In this document: piece after piece, positions 55,985 through 64,000 of the stretch
How the letters are laid out: each line of letters begins with the position of its first letter
How positions within the stretch are numbered: position 1 is the first letter of the stretch
Source: JAGQPD01 sp020426865
Lineage (GTDB): Bacteria > Planctomycetota > Planctomycetia > Pirellulales > Pirellulaceae
DNA: 64,000 nt
Direction: 5' to 3'
Assembly: GCA_041399065.1 (NCBI GenBank)
Contig: JAWKTN010000002.1
Location: 1,228,704-1,292,703 of the forward strand
Program-made: the position numbers and the translations under genes
The notes under the pieces: model-generated
Databases searched by the model: none
What the model was told of the DNA's origin: nothing
The model's input: the letters and a program-made list of their open reading frames with translations, nothing else

Positions 55985-56275
55985 GTTCTCTTGGGTACAT
56001 GACAACACGGTGTGACAAGCCACAGCTGGCAGTGATTTGCCCTTGAGTGTGACGACATCGGGCGTTGTGCGACGTCGATACAATCTGCCCACGCTGCATT
56101 GACTCTCATTGGCATACGGCTTCACGACCGACTTTCCGTCGTAATTGGGCGACAAAAAAAAGCTCAAATCGGCCAACAACGCAACTCGACGATGGACCTG
56201 CTCGGGAACTCACTTAGATTTCCACGTAGTCGATTTGTCCGCACTTCAAACCACATTCGCAAAGGAGAGATTCCC

Positions 56276-57499
56276 GTGAAGCGACCATCGATCTATCTCA
56301 AAATGAAAGTCCTCGGTGCGATTGATATCGCCCCAGGTAAGACGCGTGACGAGCGCGTCCGTAACGTGGCCAACATGGTCTTTCTGGACGAGGAAGGAAA
56401 CCAATACCGGTTCACGTGGCGAACCATTCAGACCTGGCACTACCGTTACAAGAATCACGGTGTAACCGCCATGGATGGATCGTCACGTGCCGACAAGGGG
56501 AAGACGCGCAAGGTCACGCCCGAGGAGGTGCTGGAAGCGATCAACGCGGCGTTGCCTCACTTTCATCACAAGAGCAACGGAAGCCGCAAGACGCCCAACA
56601 AGACCGCCATCTACCGGTTTTGCATCGAAAAGGGATTGCTCAATGCCAGCCACATCGCGCGGACGACGTTCTGCCGTTTCGTCAACAAGTACGAAATGCT
56701 CAAAGATGATCCGGGCGAAAACAAACGGCGACTGGCATTTAGCATGCAGTATGCCAACCAGCTTTGGCAGGCCGACACCATGTTTGGACCGCAAGTCGGT
56801 GGCAAGCAGACGAAGCTGATCGCCTTTCTCGATGATGCCAGCCGCGTCTTGTGTCACGGCGAATTCTTCTTGAATGAAAACACCGAATCGATGATTTGTG
56901 CCCTCCGCAGTGCCTTCTACAAACGCGGGTTGCCCGAGCAGTTGCTCGTCGACAATGGTTCGATTTATTGCTGCCAGGAAATCACGCTCGTGTGCGCTCG
57001 GGTGGGGTGTATCCTGCGTCACACGGCAGTCCGCGATGCGGCTGCGAAGGGGAAGATCGAACGCTTCTTTCGCCGAGTTCGCGATCAATTCCTGATTCGC
57101 AGTCTCGATCTGTCTTCGATCGGCGGACTGAACCGGCAGTTCACCCACTGGGTCGAACAGGAGTATAACGCCACTGTCCACTCGACGCTGGGCATGAAGC
57201 CGATCGATCGGTTCGGTGTCGACTTGTCCCGTATTCGGTTCCTCTCTCCCTCCCAAGACACCGACGAGCTGTTCTACGCCGAGGCGACACGCACGGTCAA
57301 GAAAGACAACACGTTTAGTTTTCTGGGAGACCGCTACGAAACACCGATTGATCTTCGTGGCAAGCAGATCCAGTTGCGTCACGACCGCTGTCGCGGAGGC
57401 GCCGTGATCATCTACGACAACGGCCACCGCATTGGCCAGGCTCGCCTGCTGGACGCCGTCGCCAACGGTCTGGCGCGCAGACGAGACGCTGGCAACTGA
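56276..57499 (+). CDS. TniA/TnsB/MuA-like DDE transposase
   Basis: I start at the GTG at 56276 (VKRPSIYLKMKVLGAIDIAP) with GGAGA seven bases upstream, giving 407 residues; the frame is open further upstream. Helix-turn-helix regions come first (about 30-110), then an rve core with D in LWQADTMFGPQV, D in LLVDNGSIYCC and E in AAKGKIERFFRRVRD. The C-terminus has a Mu-type beta-barrel (FSFLGDRYETPIDLRGKQIQ). The linked ATPase gene fits transposases that need a partner ATPase (MuB, TnsC, TniB). Confidence 0.88.
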   Translation: MKRPSIYLKMKVLGAIDIAPGKTRDERVRNVANMVFLDEEGNQYRFTWRTIQTWHYRYKNHGVTAMDGSSRADKGKTRKVTPEEVLEAINAALPHFHHKSNGSRKTPNKTAIYRFCIEKGLLNASHIARTTFCRFVNKYEMLKDDPGENKRRLAFSMQYANQLWQADTMFGPQVGGKQTKLIAFLDDASRVLCHGEFFLNENTESMICALRSAFYKRGLPEQLLVDNGSIYCCQEITLVCARVGCILRHTAVRDAAAKGKIERFFRRVRDQFLIRSLDLSSIGGLNRQFTHWVEQEYNATVHSTLGMKPIDRFGVDLSRIRFLSPSQDTDELFYAEATRTVKKDNTFSFLGDRYETPIDLRGKQIQLRHDRCRGGAVIIYDNGHRIGQARLLDAVANGLARRRDAGN

Positions 57500-57541
57500 C
57501 CACTCGCTTATACCTTAAACCTTACACCGAAAGGCAACCCC

Positions 57542-58345
57542 ATGATCCGATCCTACTTCGGTCTTACGGAAAATCCGTTCGCGCTTCACGACATCGAACT
57601 GTTACCGCATCAGCAAGAAATCCACGACACACTGCGAGTCCACTGTCAACAAGGAGGACTATGTCTGGTTGTCGGCAGACCCGGAACTGGCAAGAGTGTC
57701 ATTAAAGAATCCCTCAAAAGGCTGCCGGAAAAAGAGCATCTGGTGGCCACTATCGCCCGAACGCTGCACACCTATACCAACACGGTGAAGATTCTTTGTG
57801 AAGCATTTCGCATCGAATTCGAGAGTTCCGCGTTCAAGTGCGAACGCAAGTTGATCCAGGAGGCCTTCAGCCTCAATCGCAGTGGCAAGATGCTGGTCAC
57901 CATCATCGATGATGCGCATCTGATGGAGATGGACAACCTTCGCAAGCTCAGGTTATTGCTCGAGGATTTCCCGAAGAACCACAATCTGATCCTGATCGGA
58001 CAGGTCGAGTTGCTCTCGAGCCTGGACCTGGGCATCCATCAGGACATCAAAAGCCGCCTTACCTACTCGGTCGTGATCCGTCGGTTACCTGATGAGGGCA
58101 TGCGTGAATTTATTCAGCGCGAACTGGATCGTCTCGGCTTGGCGCACAGCACCTTCACCAGTGGCGCGACGGAGCTCATCATTCGCTCGGCGGATGGGGT
58201 GCTTCGTCGATGTCGCAACCTCTGCCTGTCGTCGATGCTCGAAGCGGTCCGCGCTGCCGCTGGTCGCACGATCGACATCGACGTGGTCAATCGCGTCTTA
58301 CTTCAGCCGCACTGGCAGAACCAAGTCGATCTGACTGACTTCTGA
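57542..58345 (+). CDS. AAA ATPase, TniB/TnsC/ExeA-like
   Basis: The 267-residue protein starts MIRSYFGLTENPFALHDIEL, the ExeA/TniB-type opening, followed by Walker A (VVGRPGTGKSVIKESL), Walker B (MLVTIIDDAHLMEMDNLRKL), sensor 1 (NLILIGQVELL) and a lid domain. In Tn7-, Tn5053- and Mu-type systems this partner binds target DNA and activates the transposase. It lies 42 bases after the transposase. Start is secure from the AAGG(C) site and N-terminal homology. Confidence 0.88.
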   Translation: MIRSYFGLTENPFALHDIELLPHQQEIHDTLRVHCQQGGLCLVVGRPGTGKSVIKESLKRLPEKEHLVATIARTLHTYTNTVKILCEAFRIEFESSAFKCERKLIQEAFSLNRSGKMLVTIIDDAHLMEMDNLRKLRLLLEDFPKNHNLILIGQVELLSSLDLGIHQDIKSRLTYSVVIRRLPDEGMREFIQRELDRLGLAHSTFTSGATELIIRSADGVLRRCRNLCLSSMLEAVRAAAGRTIDIDVVNRVLLQPHWQNQVDLTDF

Positions 58346-58401
58346 GGACTCCGTACCGATGACTCGTTCTTGGACCCATCGAATTAACTTAGGAGGCTGA
58401 T

Positions 58402-58734
58402 ATGATCACCAAAGAGTTGCTCCGCGCGATCCGCAATGACTTGCCGATGAAGCTCACGATCGCTCGGCTCGGCCAGCATGGTCCGATTTCGAAACAGAGT
58501 GATGGTTATTTCCGCTTTCAGTGTCCCCGTTGCGGCGAACTTCGCGCGACGGTGAACCCACGCAATAACCTCGCGCACTGCTTCCGTTGCGGCGAGAATT
58601 TTAACAACATCGACTTGATGATGATTCAGGGCCACGACTTCTTACTGGCCGTGGATATTCTCAAAGCCTGGCTAGCCGAGTACCAGCGCGACCTCGGTCG
58701 TAGCAGCGCTCCGGCGCAACCAGCAGCCAGCTGA
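58402..58734 (+). CDS. CHC2 zinc-finger protein of the transposon
   Basis: The 110-residue protein carries a DnaG-type CHC2 zinc finger at about 35-65 (RFQCPRCGELRATVNPRNNL, AHCFRCGENFNNIDLMMI), then a short helix (LLAVDILKAWLAEYQRDL) and a Ser/Ala/Pro tail. In DnaG this finger binds single-stranded DNA. Here there is no polymerase domain, so it is a stand-alone DNA-binding factor. In position it replaces the TniQ/TnsD-type target selector. A clear AGGAGG ribosome site lies before the ATG. Confidence 0.8.
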   Translation: MITKELLRAIRNDLPMKLTIARLGQHGPISKQSDGYFRFQCPRCGELRATVNPRNNLAHCFRCGENFNNIDLMMIQGHDFLLAVDILKAWLAEYQRDLGRSSAPAQPAAS

Positions 58735-58760
58735 CGATTCTCGCTGATCACAACCAAGAA

Positions 58761-58797
58761 AGTGCGATCGCCTGACAGCGGCGATCGCACTTTTTGT
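58761..58797 (+). terminator. rho-independent terminator after the CHC2 gene
   Basis: A perfect 14-bp stem (58761-58774 with 58782-58795, AAAGTGCGATCGCC) has a 7-base loop and runs into TTTTT. It lies 27 bases after the stop of the CHC2 gene and closes the transposon operon. Confidence 0.85.
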
Positions 58798-59188
58798 ACG
58801 CGCACGGAGCCGGCGAGTCATCACCCGATTCAACTCGCCCAGCCGCATCGGATCAGGACCGTGGGAATGACTCAACCGTTCGCATCCATACGACCACACT
58901 TCGGTCAGCGACCAACCAATCTCTACGTCAGATCGCGAATGCTTCTCCAGAATTCTCAACAATTCGGTCAACACTCCGCCAGAGAGCCCAAAATCTCTAC
59001 AGTCACAATTCGGTCACAAATACGACCGCAATTCGGTCGGTAACACTTCAGCTAAACGCTGCCGACGTCATTCTCCATCCGGCCCGCTGGCTGTAAGCGT
59101 CCGAGTTAGGCATTGGCGGCTTCCTGCGGCGGGTTTTGGCGTTAATCCGAGAATTCCGCAGCAGGCGCAGGGAGTTGGTGGCTCGAGA

Positions 59189-59476
59189 CTACCAGAGGGC
59201 GTCCAGGTCGCCGTCACCGGTGTTGTACGCGTGTTCGATTCGAGTGCAGAGTTCATCGAGTTCGGCCTGCACACGAAGCCCGCCTTCCTCATGGTTGATG
59301 GAGCGACACAGATCTCCGATTAACCGGTTGACTTCGTGCTCGTCGAATGACACGCTTTCGGTGCGTCTGCTCGATGACACAGCCAATAAGGCTTGCTTGA
59401 TTTGCTCGAAGGGATATCCGTACCGCAAGATCAGCTGACGTTCGCGGGGGGGTAGCTCGATGTCGATCATTCCCAT
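59189..59476 (-). CDS. IS66 passenger gene, unknown function
   Basis: The 95-residue protein (MGMIDIELPPRERQLILRYG) is mostly helical, with a charged C-terminus. It lies between tnpC and the IS66 end and is transcribed in the same direction. It resembles no known antitoxin or regulator. It is a passenger of this IS66 copy, and nothing in it explains why it is carried. Confidence 0.55.
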   Translation of the reverse strand: MGMIDIELPPRERQLILRYGYPFEQIKQALLAVSSSRRTESVSFDEHEVNRLIGDLCRSINHEEGGLRVQAELDELCTRIEHAYNTGDGDLDALW

Positions 59477-59609
59477 GACCGGTCTCCCTAGTGTTCTGCG
59501 TCATGACGTAGAGATAGGTTACCATCCGTAAAGACGCGCGGGGAGAAGACTGCGACGGCTCGCTATCGGAACGCGTCCCCCTGCGAACGTCGGTCGCGCG
59601 GGAAGACGA

Positions 59610-61565
59610 CTAGCTTGCGTTGCTCGCAGTGATCGCTGGCTGTTGTTGATCCCGCTCGAGGAGTTGGCGACGCAGGAAACGAATCTGCTTGTTCTCTGCG
59701 ACAGCCTCCCGCTCGCGGCGACGATCATGGGACACGGAGGCCGTATTGGCATGGGCCCAGTGATCGGGGAGCAGCGTCTGAAGATATGCCGAACCGGGCT
59801 GGAGCAACGCCGGCTCGTACTGTTGAGCATAGGCCAGCTTCTGGAGAATGTCCTCAAAATAGTCCTGCACGATCAGGCCGTGTCGGTGCGCGCTGCTGGC
59901 GATGCTGAACAGCTTCAAGCGTCCAGCCGCAGCTTTGGGGTGCCCGAGAAATGTCCAATTGCGCCGACCAATCACAAAGGGACGTATGGTTCTCTCCGAT
60001 TGATTGTTATCGATCGGCAAGCCCGCGTCGTAGAGATAACGTCGTAACGCAACGCCATGGTTTTGCAGATAGCTGAGCGCCTGGCCCAACGGGCTTTTGG
60101 GCAGGATCTTCTGCAAAGCATCGCTCTCCATCCAACGGGTGAACGCGTTCCAAATGGGTACCGACTCCTGCTGGCGAACTTCCAGCCGATCCACATCCTT
60201 GAGCAACGCGCTCCGCGTTTCGACCTCATACAGCAGCTTATAGAAGGCCAGTGCCTTGGCGGCTTCCTGCGGATGGGTTTTCTCTGCCTTCAAGAACTCT
60301 CGACGTGCATGCGAGTTGCAGGCTGAATGAACGATCCGCCCGCCACTGCGCTGCTCCAAGCGCGCATTGGGACCCGCGGCATCGCCCACAAACGTGCCGT
60401 GAAAGTGTTCCAGATGGGAGTCGATCCAACAGTTCTCGTGCGTGAGAGACCAGTGAAAGATGTCATACGGCGCCGTGTCGTCCAACCCCGTGTACAACCA
60501 CACGTAGCTACTTACCGAACCTGGCGGGGCCCGCCCTCCAGCATCTGCGCCGCGGCGATGCTGGAGCTTTTCGATCTCGTCATCATCCAAGGCGCCACGC
60601 GTCAACAGGCGAACACGCGTATCATCACCCAGCAAGATGTTCTGTTGCAGCAGCAAACGCCACGCTTCTTCGAAAAGCGGCTCGATCACGATCACCGAAT
60701 AGTTCAATAAGTCGTTGAGTGTTGAGCGACTGGGGAAGAAGCCGGCCTGAGCGAAAATATCTTGCTGGCGATAGGTCGGTTGGTGAAAATTCATCTTCAT
60801 CGAGAGCGCAGCCGCGATCACGCTGAAGTCATACTTCACACCCGGCAGAATCCCCAATGGCGGTGGTGGGGCAATCACTCCCGCGTCCGGTTCACCGGGC
60901 CGCACGTAGATGTATCGATTCACGACCTCGACATAGATGCGCGGTCTTTCGAAACGCAACCGCTCGAAGACTTTCACGTCCAGCAGCACCAAACCCTGCT
61001 TGTCTTGTTCGTCGAGATCCAGGTCGACCTGTCGTCGCTCCAAATGCGCGGGGAACTCTTCGCGTCCCCGATCTTGGAGTTGTTTCAGCCGCCGGGCCTT
61101 GCGACGCGCAAGCAACTCCTCTAGCAGTTGCCTTTTCGTCACGTCGTTGAGCAGTTCTTCCGCCGCAATGAGCTCTTGCTCACGGGCAGATTGTTCGTCA
61201 GGCGTGGTCTGCAGATCAAAGAGTACTGGTTGGTCACTGGGGATCCGCTTCTCACTGCGACGTCCCCAGAGGATGTCGGTCAAGCGATCGACGGCTGCCT
61301 GCAGTTCGCCGTTCTTATGCCGCAGTGCTTCCCGGTCATCCTGCAACACTTGGGCCGCGTTGGTCAGTGTACTTAACTCCGCCTCGGCGAGTGCCCGGGC
61401 GACCTTTTCAGCCGTCAGTTGCTCGATCAGTTCCACACGCTCTTGGCAAAGCGCTGCGTGTTCTTGCCGCAGCCGAGCGTTCTCCTCACGAAGCGCTTCC
61501 ATCTGCTTCGTAACCGCGTCCCGTGATCGATGGGTATTGAAGGCATCCATGATGATTCCCATCAT
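59610..61565 (-). CDS. tnpC: IS66 transposase TnpC
   Basis: The 651-residue protein has an N-terminal coiled coil (about 20-100), an IS66 zinc-finger-like region (about 130-200), HTH, and the DDE catalytic domain with LLGDDTRVRLLTRG, HGTFVGDAAGPNARLEQ and GLPIDNNQSERTIRPFVIGR, the diagnostic IS66 block near the C-terminus. The frame is intact. The C-terminal ~100 residues (HRHGLIVQDYFEDILQKLAY) match full-length IS66 TnpC. Confidence 0.95.
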   Translation of the reverse strand: MMGIIMDAFNTHRSRDAVTKQMEALREENARLRQEHAALCQERVELIEQLTAEKVARALAEAELSTLTNAAQVLQDDREALRHKNGELQAAVDRLTDILWGRRSEKRIPSDQPVLFDLQTTPDEQSAREQELIAAEELLNDVTKRQLLEELLARRKARRLKQLQDRGREEFPAHLERRQVDLDLDEQDKQGLVLLDVKVFERLRFERPRIYVEVVNRYIYVRPGEPDAGVIAPPPPLGILPGVKYDFSVIAAALSMKMNFHQPTYRQQDIFAQAGFFPSRSTLNDLLNYSVIVIEPLFEEAWRLLLQQNILLGDDTRVRLLTRGALDDDEIEKLQHRRGADAGGRAPPGSVSSYVWLYTGLDDTAPYDIFHWSLTHENCWIDSHLEHFHGTFVGDAAGPNARLEQRSGGRIVHSACNSHARREFLKAEKTHPQEAAKALAFYKLLYEVETRSALLKDVDRLEVRQQESVPIWNAFTRWMESDALQKILPKSPLGQALSYLQNHGVALRRYLYDAGLPIDNNQSERTIRPFVIGRRNWTFLGHPKAAAGRLKLFSIASSAHRHGLIVQDYFEDILQKLAYAQQYEPALLQPGSAYLQTLLPDHWAHANTASVSHDRRREREAVAENKQIRFLRRQLLERDQQQPAITASNAS

Positions 61566-61665
61566 ATGCCTTGTGCCAAAAAGTCAAGTACCCCGCACAA
61601 AAAAACGCGACATCAACAATGACTTGCCGATGTCGCGTTAAGGTTGTTGCGAAATCAAGTCGTGG

Positions 61666-62019
61666 TCAACTCGCGCGCCGATATCGTTTGCGACGTTGAC
61701 CTGTTTTCAAATCAGCGCCCCCCAAGATCATGCTCAAGGTGGTTGCGTCGATCTCGATCGACAATCCGTTAGCAGGATCCAGCGGACGCTGAAAGCAACC
61801 TCGCTCCAAACGTTTGGCCCACACCACCAGTCCGTCGCGGTCCCACATCAGGATCTTGCAACGATTCAGCGAGCGATTGAAGAAGACGAAGTAGTCGCCA
61901 CGCAAGACATCCATCGAGAACTCATTGGTGACAAGGCCGTGCAAGCCGTCGAACGACTTTCGCATATCACACGGCACCGCGTAGGCGAAAATCCGCACAG
62001 CCGAAGGCACGCTAATCAT
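61666..62019 (-). CDS. tnpB: IS66 accessory protein TnpB
   Basis: The 117-residue protein has the Orf2 signature: RIFAYAVPCDMRKSFDGLHG, GDYFVFFNRSLNRCKILMWD and DGLVVWAKRLERG. It is required for IS66 transposition in studied members. Its start overlaps the tnpA stop by eight bases. Confidence 0.93.
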   Translation of the reverse strand: MISVPSAVRIFAYAVPCDMRKSFDGLHGLVTNEFSMDVLRGDYFVFFNRSLNRCKILMWDRDGLVVWAKRLERGCFQRPLDPANGLSIEIDATTLSMILGGADLKTGQRRKRYRRAS

Positions 62020-62404
62020 CGAATGCCTCCCCTGATTGCGAAGTCCTGAGCAACTTCAATGTCGCCGACAGATGGTCGGTCGGCACTCGCATCGTCGTCC
62101 CGTCCATGAAGCACACTTCAATCGCTGCGTTGACCGTCAAGGGAACTTGAACAAATCCACCCGTCAATGCTCGACCCTTCGAGACTTGATGTTGGACTTG
62201 CTTTCCGGCGGCTGCACGTCGGATGCGTAGCCGCCGTTTCCAAGCGTAAAAACTCGCGGTCGAGATTCTCTCGCGACCACAATACTCTGCGACCGATAAC
62301 CCGCTACCGGCCTGTCGCTCCACACGCCTCCGCCAAACCGCTGCCAGCTTCGGATCTGCTACGCGTCCCATCGATACCTCCAGACTGAGAGAATGAAAAA
62401 ACAC
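62012..62404 (-). CDS. tnpA: IS66 accessory protein TnpA
   Basis: The 130-residue protein has an Orf1-type HTH (WRRRVERQAGSGLSVAEYCG, STASFYAWKRRLR) and a short C-terminal beta segment with MDGTTMRVPTDHLSATLKLL. It is the first gene of the IS66 operon. The ATG of MGRVADPK (12 codons in) is an equally good start. Confidence 0.88.
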   Translation of the reverse strand: MFFHSLSLEVSMGRVADPKLAAVWRRRVERQAGSGLSVAEYCGRERISTASFYAWKRRLRIRRAAAGKQVQHQVSKGRALTGGFVQVPLTVNAAIEVCFMDGTTMRVPTDHLSATLKLLRTSQSGEAFDD

Positions 62405-62450
62405 CCCTCAGCCTAGCCGGCCACGCAAGATGCCTAACTCGGACGCTTAC

Positions 62451-62621
62451 CGCTGGCTCCCGTGGAATTACCACGAGCAAGCGAAGTCTCATGACCGAGC
62501 AGCCTGAGCAACTGTCGGTCTATCCCCGTCTTTCGGCACGGAACAACAGCCGCTAGAGGCAGCCGATTGAGAAATTGCACGCTTGCCGGAAGGACACGAT
62601 GTAGGTGCCACACGACTGCTG
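62451..62621. other. tail of the gene disrupted by IS66, then spacer
   Basis: Joining 59046-59092 and 62459-62510 on the plus strand gives DVILHPARWLPWNYHEQAKS and a stop, the end of a protein whose paralogue lies at 62622. The rest of the stretch has no gene. Confidence 0.45.
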
Positions 62622-62830
62622 TTAGACTGCTTGTTCGATGAGATTGTCACGAAAGTTCCAGGGCATCCATCGCGCGGGATGCAGGGCAACCTCGTTGTGG
62701 TGTCGCTGTAAGCAGTCCTCATGGAACAAAGCCAAGAATGGGAGACCGGAAAGCGACATCCTACCTTCTGACCAACCCGTGACCCGCCATACTCCATCTC
62801 GCACTTTTACAGAAAACGCGGGACGCGACC
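62622..62830 (-). pseudogene. gene fragment ending HPARWMPWN
   Basis: The minus frame reads FSVKVRDGVWRVTGWSEGRM, SLSGLPFLALFHEDCLQRHH, NEVALHPARWMPWNFRDNLI. The end is homologous to the fragment split by IS66 (HPARWLPWN). The upstream side overlaps the end of the membrane gene at 62807 in another frame, so only the 3' part survives. Family not recognised. Confidence 0.45.
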
Positions 62831-63319
62831 AGTAACCAAGTGTGACAAACAGAAAGGCACCACAGCGGACAATATGTAGATGCTCCCCCACCACATAAAT
62901 TGACCAGCATCAACGCCGGGAACTTTGAGAAACGATCGCGACGACTTTAGAAACAGCGGGCCAACTGTAAACGTGAGGCTGCTCAAGAGGACCACGGCTG
63001 AAGAAAGCGAATGCGACTTAAAGTGCCAAGCCACAAAATGGAGCGAACTAGAAAAGAGGATTGCGTGAAACCACGACCAACTGTGGCCACGAAAGAGGCC
63101 GACGGCAATCGAGAAGGACAGGACACCGCATCCATAAACGAACACAGTCAAGTAGAGAACAACAAGTGCTAATTCAGGCTTCTGCTCCCACACCTCGATC
63201 GCGTTCATTACAGTGCGGGGAAGTATTCTGAGTCCTATCAGGCAAAACAGAGTGCCCCAACTGAGAAGAGCAACGCATGCGTTCACTACACCGCTCGGTG
63301 ATTTAAAAACATTTTGCAT
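62807..63319 (-). CDS. multi-pass membrane protein
   Basis: The 170-residue protein has five predicted membrane helices (about 10-32, 48-70, 78-100, 103-122, 138-160) and no recognisable motif. AT-rich like other accessory genes here. It stands alone; function unknown. Confidence 0.55.
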   Translation of the reverse strand: MQNVFKSPSGVVNACVALLSWGTLFCLIGLRILPRTVMNAIEVWEQKPELALVVLYLTVFVYGCGVLSFSIAVGLFRGHSWSWFHAILFSSSLHFVAWHFKSHSLSSAVVLLSSLTFTVGPLFLKSSRSFLKVPGVDAGQFMWWGSIYILSAVVPFCLSHLVTGRVPRFL

Positions 63320-63353
63320 AGAATTACGATGCAGGCGAGTTCTCCGGGGATTC

Positions 63354-63460
63354 TAGTGCTTTGTCAAGTTTTGATTTGGGGGTTGGTTGGCCATGATGAT
63401 TTGGGAATTCCATTACGACACGCTGTGCGCACCCCAATTATTAAACCTGACAAAGCACTA
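63354..63460. mobile_element. 107-bp MITE related to the one at 12727
   Basis: TAGTGCTTTGTCA (63354-63366) is perfectly inverted at 63448-63460, with TA tips. The ends differ by one base from the ends of the element at 12727-12810, so both belong to one family. The core is different and non-coding. Confidence 0.7.
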
Positions 63461-63577
63461 GACCTCAATCCAGCATGGATTTTATGTCATTTGTCTGTAC
63501 CTTACGCAAAAAACCCGAAAACCTCCCACGTTTTCCGGTGTTTCATGTCTATCGACAAAACCACGTCACATTAGTCA

Positions 63578-63913
63578 ATGGAGGGCTTTCGAGTGAACCC
63601 CAAGATACGACGTCAGCTACAAGCACGCAAGCGGAGGATGGAAAAGCGAATCGACAAGACGCGGTTCACCGGTGAGTTCCCGATGGTGACTGCCAGTAAC
63701 ATCCATTACGAAGTCGCGGAGAGAACACGCGGTATTGCCGTGGGTGGAATCGGTGCCATGCATCAGATCGTCAAACGGCTGGGGTTGGATCAGAAGATCA
63801 ATCGACATCTCAACCTGTTCAAGATCTACCTGCCGTACACCGAATGGGACCACGTCTTAAATCTAGCTTATAACACCTTGAACGAGAAGACGCCGGCATT
63901 TCGTCGTCCATAA
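63578..63913 (+). pseudogene. N-terminal fragment of an IS1380-like transposase
   Basis: The frame contains ASNIHYEVAERTRGIAVGGI, GAMHQIVKRLGLDQKINRHL and YLPYTEWDHVLNLAYNTL, the N-terminal region of IS1380-type transposases, and then stops at 63911 where the protein should continue for hundreds of residues. Downstream sequence to the window end does not resume the frame. Confidence 0.6.
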
Positions 63914-64000
63914 ATTCCTTCGAGCGAAGGGTGAGCTGGGTCCCAAATTACCAGCCTAAGATCATGCGATGCCACACGTCGGCATCCTATCCCAGCACGT

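Larger units (their letters stand above)
55144..59045. mobile_element. TniA/TniB-like transposon with CHC2 zinc-finger gene
   Basis: The element starts TGTTACCGACC (55144-55154) and ends with the perfect inverse GGTCGGTAACA (59035-59045), giving 3902 bp. Inside are four rightward genes: a zinc-ribbon protein, a Mu/Tn7-type DDE transposase, an AAA ATPase and a CHC2 zinc-finger protein, then a terminator. The right end has at least four CGAATTG/CAATTCGG-type sites and the left end has related sites (GGCCGAATTA, GATAATTCGGCC), the multi-site pattern of TnsB/TniA/MuA ends. Left flank is the Rhs gene; the flanks share no exact 5-bp duplication. Confidence 0.75.
59093..62450 (-). mobile_element. 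IS66-family insertion sequence with 8-bp target duplication
   Basis: Inverted ends GTAAGCGTCCGAGTTAGGCA start at 59093 and are mirrored ending at 62450 (21 bp, perfect). CGCTGGCT at 59085-59092 and 62451-62458 is the 8-bp direct duplication typical of IS66. The 3358-bp element carries tnpA, tnpB and tnpC plus a passenger gene. It entered a gene fragment already cut by the right end of the TniA-like transposon. Confidence 0.95.

Noticed and set aside
56483..57427. 314-codon minus-strand frame
   Set aside because: It is the mirror of the transposase gene, whose DDE residues are clear on the plus strand.
55144..59045. CRISPR-associated transposon
   Set aside because: No cas gene, guide or repeat lies in the element; the type I-G genes are 24 kb away in a different element.

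Overview
The window looks like a planctomycete chromosome of the Pirellulales/Rhodopirellula type. The signs are ECF sigma factor plus Ser/Thr kinase gene pairs, a secreted protease with an LEDR-type N-terminal motif, dockerin-like NGxVDAADYTxW repeats, PEP-CTERM sorting tails and HAF repeats. This assignment is inferred from protein style only; no rRNA or complete tRNA is present.

Layout. (1) 1-4104: a Ser/Thr kinase running off the left edge, its upstream ECF sigma factor, and a VKOR-DsbA type membrane disulfide protein. (2) 4213-8828: a tyrosine integrase next to a tRNA-3'-end-like attachment core (5361-5395), a DUF488 plus dual-OB gene pair, and a ParDE toxin-antitoxin module. (3) 9388-19638: resident-style genes: a secreted trypsin-like protease, a HAF/PEP-CTERM protein, a large dockerin/PEP-CTERM surface protein, a kinase-WD40 protein and its sigma factor. 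(4) 19934-34526: a mobile-element block with a D5/P4-type helicase, a HExxH protein and a coiled-coil protein, then, convergent, a type I-G (I-U) CRISPR effector operon (cas3, csb3-like, csb1, csb2), an excisionase-like HTH gene, a DUF2924 protein and a large serine recombinase. cas3 is cut by one in-frame TAA, and there is no cas1, cas2, cas4 or CRISPR array. (5) 34504-35341: a decayed RAYT/REP unit and a second, identical 35-bp copy of the tRNA-like core, 29.9 kb from the first. (6) 35729-38951: an HNH protein with seven tandem zinc-binding repeats and a DUF6236-like protein. (7) 39357-64000: an insertion-sequence and toxin graveyard: IS3, a broken IS701-like copy, two VapBC pairs, a tyrosine recombinase, three truncated Rhs cassettes with downstream small genes, IS1634, a TniA/TniB-like transposon with a CHC2 zinc-finger protein, IS66, MITEs and a transposase fragment.

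Most notable points: the nonsense-interrupted orphan type I-G CRISPR effector; the 3.9-kb TniA-TniB-CHC2 transposon with defined ends and scattered end relics; the HNH/seven-zinc-repeat protein; and the array of displaced Rhs tips, one broken by a 195-bp MITE and another by the TniA-like transposon. Element boundaries for IS66 (8-bp target duplication), IS1634 (6-bp duplication) and the IS3 copy were read directly from the sequence.
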